The translations under genes were made by a program, and so were the position numbers. 5,737 bases of DNA from Candidatus Altarchaeales archaeon A3. Lineage in GTDB: Archaea; Altiarchaeota; Altiarchaeia; Altiarchaeales; Altiarchaeaceae. Within the stretch, counting starts at the first letter, position 1; every line of letters starts with the position of its first letter. The DNA is taken from NCBI GenBank assembly GCA_002083985.1, contig MTER01000106.1, forward strand, positions 1 through 5,737, given 5' to 3'. The notes beneath the pieces were generated by a model. That model did no database searches. It was given only the letters and a program-made list of their open reading frames with translations, and was not told the origin of the DNA. Shown one piece after another: positions 1 to 4,045 of this stretch.

Positions 1-367
1 TGATGTTGGAAAATTAAAGAAAATAGGATGCTGTGAGGCAACTGTAAAGTCATTTGGATTGAGTAGTGGAAATGCGACAAATGTAACGGGAACATGCACA
101 AATATGAAACCTGTCGGAACATTAATGGTGCTTGATACAAAAGCGGCAAGTACAGGCAATAAGATTGTTGTCGGAGGTCCAGTAGTTAACACAATAACTA
201 AAAGTGCAGGTGTTACAGCGGATGAAATTGGTGCAGATGCAGACAAATATGTCATTAAGTTGGTGAATAACAATACACTTGTTGTTGCAGGATGGGAAGC
301 AGGAGAAACAAATGCTGCAACGAGTAAAGTTGTTGAGTGGTTACTGACAAACGCACATACGGCATAA
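1..367 (+). CDS. S-layer-type surface protein, C-terminal end (5' truncated by window)
   Basis: The reading frame is open from the left edge (codons begin at position 2) to TAA at 365-367, giving about 121 residues of a larger protein. The TTG at 59 is internal and is not the start. Visible motifs are a short Cys-containing stretch (GCCEAT, then TCTN), a hydrophobic strand followed by GGP (IVVGGPVVN), and a final VVAGWEAGETNAA segment leading into a short helix. This GGP...VVAG(W/Y)E...T..A order resembles, from memory, the C-terminal domain of methanogen-type and related archaeal S-layer proteins, which form the extracellular paracrystalline coat. Little Lys, many Thr/Asn/Gly/Ala and N-x-T sequons (NAT, NVT) fit an exported, possibly glycosylated protein. 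The C-terminus has no membrane anchor. A multi-T terminator follows. The signal peptide would lie upstream and cannot be checked. A cell-wall-binding repeat protein with a similar fold is an alternative. Confidence 0.6.
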   Translation, partial: DVGKLKKIGCCEATVKSFGLSSGNATNVTGTCTNMKPVGTLMVLDTKAASTGNKIVVGGPVVNTITKSAGVTADEIGADADKYVIKLVNNNTLVVAGWEAGETNAATSKVVEWLLTNAHTA

Positions 368-406
368 ACACATAAAGGACTAAAAGCAATGTGATTTGAG
401 GAAAAA

Positions 407-448
407 TTTTATTTTTTTTCCTTTTTTTTAATTTTTTCTTTTTTTTTT
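407..448 (+). terminator. Multi-T archaeal terminator after the S-layer gene
   Basis: Four long T runs (412-419, 422-429, 432-437, 439-448) are separated by one or two other bases, beginning about 40 nt after the stop codon. There is no strong hairpin. Consecutive T-tracts without a stem are the usual intrinsic terminator of euryarchaeal RNA polymerase. The strength of this cluster fits a highly expressed S-layer transcript. Confidence 0.7.
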
Positions 449-512
449 ATAAATTTATTATAATTGATTTTCTTAAAAAGCAACAGGTTAATTTTATTAA
501 CTCGTAATTACT

Positions 513-560
513 ATTTTAAAATCTTATAGGATTTTTAAATATCCGAACGATGTGAGGTTA
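513..560 (+). repeat. Intergenic element, copy 1 (related to 1531-1577)
   Basis: This 48-nt stretch aligns with 1531-1577. Both start with ATTTTAAAATC, have a 5-6-nt variable spacer, then GATTTTWAAATATCC, then RAACGAWGTGAGGTTA. The A/T part is partly palindromic (a GATTTTAAAATC-like core). A sequence resembling the one immediately to the left (TAATTACTATTTTA) recurs at 1721-1734, so a longer block was probably duplicated and rearranged. It lies upstream of acylphosphatase copy 1 and is not convincingly coding. Confidence 0.55.
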
Positions 561-664
561 CACTTGCTCAATATTAAGGGGCAAATCACTCGTAACCGTC
601 AAAAAATCACGAATAACCTCCACTCTTTATTGAGCATATTCGAGGTTACTTTAATTTTATCAAA

Positions 665-1422
665 ATGAAAAAGAACATTATAATCAAAGGGAAAAAAGTT
701 CATGATGTGGGCTATAGATTGTTTCTTATGGACTGCGGAGGACTTTGGAATTGAAAATTTTGATGTAAAAAATCTGAAAGAAAATGACAAAGAAATAGTA
801 TCTGCAAAGATAGAATCATCCGATGAAAATGTGAATGATTTTATAAATTTTGCAAAAACAAATTTTCCAAGACACGCAGATGTTGATGGACAATCCATAG
901 AAGTAAATGATTATGAAGGCAAAATAAAGTCATTTGAGGCGTTTGAACGGAGTTTTATGAGACATCAGACGGCAAAGATAGCAAATGCAGATATAGGAAT
1001 GCTATATAAACAGGATATATCAATACAGAAGCAGGATGTAATGATACAGAAGCAGGATGTAATGATACAGAAGCAGGATGTAATGATACAGAAGCAGGAT
1101 CAGATGTTAGAAAAGCAGGATGTAATGATACAGAAAGCAGGATCAGATGTTAGAAAAGCAGGATACGACGATAAGCATTTTAAGGGATGTCAAGAAAGAC
1201 ACGGAAGGCATTAAAGAGGGTATAGAATGCATTAAAAAAAATACGGAAAGTATCGGAGAGAAGCAGGATACAACAATAGGTATTTTAAGAGATATTAAGC
1301 AGGATACAAAATATATTCCGAGTGTGATTAGCGAAATTAATGATTTAAAGGTAAAGTATGGCTTGATGGAGACAAATATTAACAGGATAAAAGAAGTTCT
1401 TAATGTACCTGTTTCGGTTTAA
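665..1422 (+). pseudogene. Acylphosphatase-like domain with C-terminal KQD coiled coil, two frameshifts (copy 1)
   Basis: Three successive frames encode one protein. ATG at 665 opens MKKNIIIKGKKVHDVGYR, the acylphosphatase signature (family consensus G-x-V-Q-G-V-x-F-R, with the phosphate-binding Arg kept), but reads into TGA at 752-754. The frame from about 735 continues it (AEDFGIENFDVKN, with the Asn expected in the active site, then SSDENVNDFINFAK). Acylphosphatases normally have six residues between that Arg and the next conserved Ala. Restoring this spacing needs 2 nt near TGCGG (734-738), so a CG/GC dinucleotide was probably lost. A second shift is an extra A in the AAA at 1134-1136, after which the frame ending at TAA 1420-1422 carries EKQDTTISILRDVKKDT and a helical tail. 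The repaired protein would have about 250 residues: an acylphosphatase fold, an EAFERSFMRHQ helix, then 21-bp-encoded heptads. As written it is broken. Assembly error or recoding are alternatives. The ATG at 702 is a shadow start in the shifted frame. Confidence 0.75.
1029..1176 (+). repeat. 21-bp tandem repeat array encoding KQDVMIQ / KQDQMLE heptads
   Basis: Seven 21-nt units begin with AAGCAGGAT. Units 1-3 (1029-1049, 1050-1070, 1071-1091) are identical, unit 4 (1092-1112) is a CAGATGTTAGAA variant, unit 5 (1113-1133) matches units 1-3, unit 6 (1135-1155) matches unit 4, and unit 7 (1156-1176) diverges. Each unit is one heptad, giving Lys-Gln-Asp plus two hydrophobic positions, as in a parallel coiled coil. 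The single extra A at 1134 between units 5 and 6 breaks the frame. Identity of the units at DNA level shows recent slippage or unequal exchange. The motif recurs outside the array at 1261 and 1764. Confidence 0.85.
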
Positions 1423-1482
1423 TTTGCTACCTATATCGGGTTCTTTTGTGAAATAAAATTTTCACTTTAAACCTTAAAAGGT

Positions 1483-1507
1483 AACAACTCTGTTAATTAG
1501 AGTTGTT
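1483..1507 (+). terminator. Stem-loop downstream of acylphosphatase copy 1
   Basis: A perfect 9-bp stem (AACAACTCT at 1483-1491 with AGAGTTGTT at 1499-1507) encloses a 7-nt loop and lies about 60 nt after the stop of copy 1. A/T-rich sequence with a short T run follows. It could mark the 3' end of the old transcript. A termination role is inferred from position only, and the following T run is weak. Confidence 0.35.
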
Positions 1508-1530
1508 GCAAATTAAAAATTTTAAAGGTG

Positions 1531-1577
1531 ATTTTAAAATCGCAAAGATTTTAAAATATCCAAACGAAGTGAGGTTA
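1531..1577 (+). repeat. Intergenic element, copy 2 (related to 513-560)
   Basis: This is the second copy of the element described at 513-560, with a GCAAA spacer in place of TTATAG and a few substitutions. It keeps the palindromic GATTTTAAAATC core and the GTGAGGTTA end. It lies between copy 1 and the 3'-end fragment, so each tandem gene unit seems to have carried one element. Confidence 0.55.
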
Positions 1578-1745
1578 AAATTAATAAGTGAAATAGTTAT
1601 TTTGCAACATGTCTATTATATCTGATATTTTAACGATGATTTTTCGCTCCATTGATTAATTTCTGGAACATTATATTGAATAATAATCATAAATTTTTAC
1701 TAAACAATCATATTAACTTATAATTACTATTTTAATTTTAGCAAA

Positions 1746-1889
1746 ATGGAAAGGAAAGATGCGAAGCAGGATACAAAACATATGGAGAGTGTGATAAGCG
1801 AAATTGAGGATTTAAAGGCAAGGGCTGAAAAAATAAGTATAGAAATTAACAAAATAAAAGAGATTCTCAAAATCCCTTCTTCGGTTTAA
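1746..1889 (+). pseudogene. 3'-end fragment of an acylphosphatase/coiled-coil paralogue
   Basis: A 47-codon ORF (ATG 1746, TAA 1887-1889) matches the tail of copy 1. Shared blocks are AKQDTKH-MESVISEIEDLKA (copy 1: KQDTKYIPSVISEINDLK), an EINKIKEIL helix (copy 1: NINRIKEVL) and a terminal P-S/V-SV followed by the same TCGGTTTAA ending. It has no acylphosphatase domain and only one KQD unit. The sequence before the ATG (TTTTAGCAAAATG) mirrors that before copy 1 (TTTTATCAAAATG), so an internal deletion probably joined the first codons to the tail. It could be expressed as a short coiled-coil peptide, but a deletion relic is more likely. Confidence 0.6.
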
Positions 1890-1913
1890 TTTATTTATGT
1901 TTCATATGGGGAA

Positions 1914-2369
1914 ATGCAAAGGATTGAAATAATTGTCAAAGGAAAAATTCAAATGGTCGGTTATGGAGATGTAGTTGAAGATATTGCCACAACTCTCGGA
2001 ATTGTTGGATTCGTTGAGAATATAAAGCCGAGAGATGTTAAAATATAGTGAATTCACTAACTTTTGACAACTTTGAAGTGAATTCACGAGTATAGTAAAT
2101 TTAAGACAAAAGTTGATAAATTTACTATAGTCGTGGAAGGTAGCGAGGAAAACATAAATAAATTTATTGAATTGATTAAAATAAGAAAATTTCCTATTTT
2201 CGTTGAAACCGTTGAAGTTAAATATCAGAAGCCGACAAACGAATTTGAATACTTTGAGATAAAAAGGGGATATCTGCAGGAAGAACTGGAATAAAAGATA
2301 GATATATTCGGAAAGATATTATATGCAATTATGGAAAAGCAATATTTCAAAATCTCTTCACTCGTTTAA
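1914..2369 (+). pseudogene. Acylphosphatase-like domain with coiled-coil tail, interrupted and decayed (copy 2)
   Basis: All pieces lie in one frame. ATG 1914 opens MQRIEIIVKGKIQMVGYG, an acylphosphatase signature in which the catalytic Arg (VGYR) is Gly. GFVENIKPRDVKI then keeps the active-site Asn. TAG at 2046 and an 84-nt palindromic insert follow. The same frame resumes at 2130 with VVEGSEENINKF and runs to TAA 2292. Without the insert, the Asn-to-EG spacing equals that of ordinary acylphosphatases (12 residues). Past the TAA the frame continues KIDIFGKILYAIMEKQ, as expected after the EEL(G)E segment in coiled-coil-fused relatives recalled from memory. It then ends as FKISSLV-TAA (2367-2369), resembling the tails of the other two copies, so the KQD array seems to be deleted. 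There are at least four lesions: the Arg loss, the insert, the nonsense codon and the tail collapse. Copy 2 is a different paralogue from copy 1, not a recent duplicate. A GGGG run just before ATG 1914 could be a ribosome binding site. Confidence 0.7.
2046..2129 (+). repeat. 84-nt palindromic insert splitting acylphosphatase copy 2
   Basis: The insert lies exactly between codons ATA (2043-2045) and GTC (2130-2132) and ends in another ATA (2127-2129). It contains four in-frame stops (2046, 2049, 2058, 2079). Hairpin 1 pairs 2048-2058 with 2077-2087 (11 bp, each arm containing the self-complementary GTGAATTCAC). Hairpin 2 pairs 2091-2103 with 2117-2129 (13 bp perfect). The two loops share an 8-nt complement (AACTTTTG at 2059-2066, CAAAAGTT at 2107-2114). 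The left arms are related (TATAGTGAATTCA and TATAGTAAATTTA). It is most simply a miniature palindromic mobile element, with a 3-bp (ATA) or, with different boundaries, 6-bp (TATAGT) direct repeat at its edges. Confidence 0.6.
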
Positions 2370-2373
2370 CTTA
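2365..2373 (+). promoter_or_regulatory. Candidate TATA box for thpR
   Basis: TTTAACTTA is centred about 22-23 nt before ATG 2391, near the archaeal TATA-to-start distance for a leaderless mRNA. No Shine-Dalgarno site is present. It overlaps the last codons of the pseudogene. In such A/T-rich DNA this is only suggestive. Confidence 0.25.
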
Positions 2374-2390
2374 TCATTAAATTTTCCTAA

Positions 2391-2924
2391 ATGAGAGCAT
2401 TCATCTCAATAAATTCTCCGGCAAATATTTCAATTGATTTCAATGAATTAGCAGGTGTTAAATTTAAGGCAGTTGATAATAAAAACATCCACCTGACTTT
2501 AAAATTTTTGGGTGAAATCACTCCGAAAGATGCAGAAGAAATTTCTAACGCATTAAATTTTATAGAAAACGGGAAAAAATTTAAAATTTCTTTAAAAGGG
2601 ATTAGTGCATTTCCAAATGAGAATTATATCAGGGTTTTATGGATTGGCGTTGCAGAAGGAAATAAAGAACTCTGTGAATTACAGAAAATGACTGATACTG
2701 CTTTAAAATTTAAATTTCCTAATGAAAAGGACTTTGTTCCTCATTTGACAATAGCTCGTCTAAAATATGCGAATAATAAGGCATCATTAAAGACATTTAT
2801 TGAAAAATACAAGAACTTTGAATTCCTGGAATTCACTGCAGAAAAGGTATCTTTAATGAAAAGCGAGTTAAGAAAAGAAGGGCCGATTTACAGCGAAATA
2901 AAAAACTTTTTATTAAAGAATTGA
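2391..2924 (+). CDS. thpR: RNA 2',3'-cyclic phosphodiesterase / 2'-5' RNA ligase family (LigT/ThpR)
   Basis: The 177-residue product has the usual length for the bacterial/archaeal ThpR (LigT) branch of the 2H phosphoesterases. Both catalytic tetrapeptides are present: HLTL at residues 34-37 (context IHLTLKFLG) and HLTI at 118-121 (context VPHLTIARLK). The N-terminus MRAFISI is the family's first strand, which fixes the ATG. Family members hydrolyse RNA 2',3'-cyclic phosphates to 2'-phosphates in the cytoplasm and can join tRNA half-molecules by a 2'-5' bond in vitro. Their cellular substrate is uncertain. The frame is intact, in contrast to the wreckage just upstream. It is convergent with rnhB, so the two are not co-transcribed. 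A close 2H relative with another substrate is possible but less likely. Confidence 0.92.
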   Translation: MRAFISINSPANISIDFNELAGVKFKAVDNKNIHLTLKFLGEITPKDAEEISNALNFIENGKKFKISLKGISAFPNENYIRVLWIGVAEGNKELCELQKMTDTALKFKFPNEKDFVPHLTIARLKYANNKASLKTFIEKYKNFEFLEFTAEKVSLMKSELRKEGPIYSEIKNFLLKN

Positions 2925-3076
2925 TGGCGTAATTAATAGATAACTGTTTGTGCTCACTCCTGTAAATCGAAAAAATTAAAAGCAATATTTTAAAAATTCC
3001 GCTTAAAATAAATCTTAAAATTTATACATTGCAAAAAAGTCACTTATTTTTACACCCTATAAGAATTATTATTAGC
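2925..3076. other. Convergent intergenic region between thpR and rnhB
   Basis: This A/T-rich spacer separates two genes that face each other. A run of six A at 3033-3038 reads as T6 on the - strand and may help terminate rnhB. The TTATTTTTA near 3054-3062 could do the same on the + strand. Neither has a clear stem, and no ORF is visible. Confidence 0.3.
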
Positions 3077-3754
3077 TCAAAACAACTTTGCCTGCACTTC
3101 CTTATCTTTACCTTCCTTATCTTTTTGTTTAAATCGGACATTCCACGATTTCCTTATTATTTCTCTTGGAATTTTTGATTCGTTATTTTTTAAAAACACG
3201 ACTGTTTTTGGATCAGCAGGATAACCCGAACCAAAATCACCATAAATTTTCTTTAAATTTTCAATTTCTCTGTCTCTTTCAACCTTAGCCAGTATTGATG
3301 CAGCAGAAACCTCAATATATTTGCTGTCTGCAAAATGCTCGGAAATTATATTGGCTGAAATTTTTGTCGGGCTAAATTTTAATATCTTTTTTGTAAAATT
3401 TTCCTGTATGTTCTCAGGAGAATCAACATAAATAAATGATGGCATATCTGTCATTGTTTTGTTTAACTCCAAAAGCATTTCCGAAATTTCCTTTGCTTCA
3501 ATATCGTTAAGGGAAATTTTCTTTCTCGTCTCGTCAATTTCAACCGGGGAAATTTTTTTAATTAGGTATTTTAATGCAATTTTCTTTATCTTTTCTTCAA
3601 GAAATTCCCTTTTTTTTGGAGTGAGCTGTTTTGAGTCCTTAACATTTAGTTCCTTTAATTTTGCAATTCCATCTTCATCAAAGCAGCAGCATGCCATAAC
3701 CATCGGACCTATAACCGGTCCCCGCCCCGCTTCGTCTATTCCACAGGTAATCAT
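3077..3754 (-). CDS. rnhB: Ribonuclease HII (archaeal type)
   Basis: The 225-residue enzyme nicks RNA in RNA:DNA hybrids and at single ribonucleotides in DNA. It starts MITCGIDEAGRGPVIGP: Asp7 and Glu8 are the first two metal ligands, and the GRG loop (residues 10-12) reads the 2'-OH. Asp111 (YVDSP) and Asp143 (HFADSKY) complete the DEDD set. VKDSKQL, VSAASILAKVERD and GSGYPADP are the other family blocks, and IPREIIRKSW is the C-terminal part typical of archaeal enzymes. The length is normal and the ATG is fixed by the start of the first motif. The Lys-rich end closes with QAKLF, resembling the start of a PCNA-binding (PIP) peptide but lacking the terminal aromatic pair. It is convergent with thpR and divergent from the small ORF at 3881. 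Confidence 0.95.
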   Translation of the reverse strand: MITCGIDEAGRGPVIGPMVMACCCFDEDGIAKLKELNVKDSKQLTPKKREFLEEKIKKIALKYLIKKISPVEIDETRKKISLNDIEAKEISEMLLELNKTMTDMPSFIYVDSPENIQENFTKKILKFSPTKISANIISEHFADSKYIEVSAASILAKVERDREIENLKKIYGDFGSGYPADPKTVVFLKNNESKIPREIIRKSWNVRFKQKDKEGKDKEVQAKLF

Positions 3755-3786
3755 TATTTTTTGCTTTATATTTTTCTTTTAGTGTT

Positions 3787-3799
3787 TTAATATTTAATA
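3787..3799 (-). promoter_or_regulatory. Candidate TATA box for rnhB
   Basis: On the - strand an AATATTAAA-type box lies about 35-45 nt before the rnhB ATG (3754), which would give a short leader. A second box (AAATATAAA, complement of 3766-3774) is only about 15 nt from the ATG and too close for a leaderless start. The assignment is weak because the whole gap is A/T-rich. Confidence 0.22.
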
Positions 3800-3880
3800 T
3801 TATGAAAATTTCATTTAATATGTTAAATTATTGGTGCAATAAATTTATTAACTTCCGGATATTGCAGGACAAAAATTAAG

Positions 3881-4033
3881 ATGTTTGCTCAACTTTTTGA
3901 ACACAGCGAATTAACTGATGATGACTGCATAGAATTAGGTAAAAAAGTAAACAAAAAGGTAAGATTAAAAATAGATCGCGATCTTAATAGGACAAATAAA
4001 ACTAAACCTAATTTAAATTTATCAAATTTATAA
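3881..4033 (+). CDS. Small protein of unknown function, possible VapB-like antitoxin tail
   Basis: The 50-codon ORF starts at ATG 3881 and ends at TAA 4031-4033. It begins MFAQLFEHSELTDDDCIELG and continues into a Lys/Arg/Asn-rich tail. The block S-x-L-T-D-D-D-x-x-E-L-G-K-K-V resembles, from memory, the C-terminal 'LTEEDxxELxxKV' part of archaeal VapB-type antitoxins, which wraps a PIN toxin. No ribbon-helix-helix DNA-binding part precedes it (the frame is closed by TAA at 3824-3826) and no PIN toxin gene follows, so it would be an orphan fragment. An A/T box (TTTATTAA, 3844-3851) lies about 30 nt upstream. It is in the same frame as the synthase and ends 12 nt before its ATG, so the two could be co-transcribed. 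It could also be a chance ORF. Confidence 0.4.
   Translation: MFAQLFEHSELTDDDCIELGKKVNKKVRLKIDRDLNRTNKTKPNLNLSNL
3973..3984. repeat. 12-bp perfect palindrome AGATCGCGATCT
   Basis: This self-complementary site with a CGCG-containing centre stands out in A/T-rich DNA. It lies inside the small ORF and about 60 nt before the synthase start, upstream of its TATA candidate. It could be an operator for the synthase. About one 12-bp palindrome is expected by chance in a window this size, so the functional claim is weak. Confidence 0.3.
4012..4019 (+). promoter_or_regulatory. Candidate TATA box for the isopropylmalate/citramalate synthase
   Basis: TTTAAATT is centred about 30 nt before ATG 4046. That position suits an archaeal promoter giving a leaderless or nearly leaderless mRNA, in keeping with the absence of a Shine-Dalgarno site. 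It supports ATG 4046 over the TTG at 4034, which would lie too close to the box. Confidence 0.4.
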
Positions 4034-4045
4034 TTGAAATTTCAA

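Larger units (their letters stand above)
368..664. other. Intergenic region with terminator, repeat copy and GAGGTTA boxes
   Basis: I find no credible gene here. After the T-tracts lie an A/T stretch, the first copy of a 47-48-bp element shared with 1531-1577, and three GAGGTTA motifs (554-560 and 642-648 on +, 614-620 on -). A 9-bp inverted pair (565-573 with 628-636, TGCTCAATA) is separated by 54 nt. The stretch sits just before acylphosphatase copy 1 and probably holds its old promoter and leader. Confidence 0.5.
1423..1745. other. Intergenic region between acylphosphatase copy 1 and the 3'-end fragment
   Basis: No gene is visible in this 323-nt stretch. It holds a 9-bp stem-loop (1483-1507), the second copy of the 47-nt element (1531-1577), and a promoter-proximal-looking sequence (TAATTACTATTTTA at 1721-1734) that also occurs at 506-519 before copy 1. 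The pattern is that of a duplicated upstream region whose gene body has mostly been lost. The rest (about 1580-1720) is featureless A/T sequence. Confidence 0.5.

Noticed and set aside
565..636. A structured RNA or riboswitch between TGCTCAATA and TATTGAGCA
   Set aside because: Only the outer 9 bp pair. The 54-nt interior shows no consistent nested helices by eye and no known riboswitch motif.
599..898. A 99-codon ORF on the - strand
   Set aside because: It lies opposite acylphosphatase copy 1, is Phe/Ser-rich as expected for the complement of Lys/Glu codons, and has no recognisable motif.
1029..1176. A CRISPR-like array
   Set aside because: The units are contiguous 21-bp repeats without spacers, and they encode heptads in frame, so they are a coding tandem repeat.
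702..1214. An apparent 170-residue gene starting at ATG 702
   Set aside because: Its first residues (MMWAIDCFLWT) are the out-of-frame reading of the acylphosphatase signature that begins at ATG 665, and its last part after the array is out of frame. It is the middle piece of a broken gene.
1902..2087. A 61-codon ORF on the - strand
   Set aside because: It overlaps the N-terminal part of acylphosphatase copy 2, whose + strand reading is clearly homologous to a known fold.
2046..2129. An intron spliced at a bulge-helix-bulge
   Set aside because: Each hairpin sits inside the insert, the flanking exon sequence does not pair across the junction in a helix with two bulges, and such introns in protein genes are rare.
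3459..3782. A 107-codon ORF on the + strand
   Set aside because: It is the complement of rnhB, which has all catalytic motifs on the - strand.
4034..4045. TTG 4034 as the synthase start
   Set aside because: It directly follows the upstream TAA, adds four residues not typical of the family, and fits the TATA candidate less well than ATG 4046.
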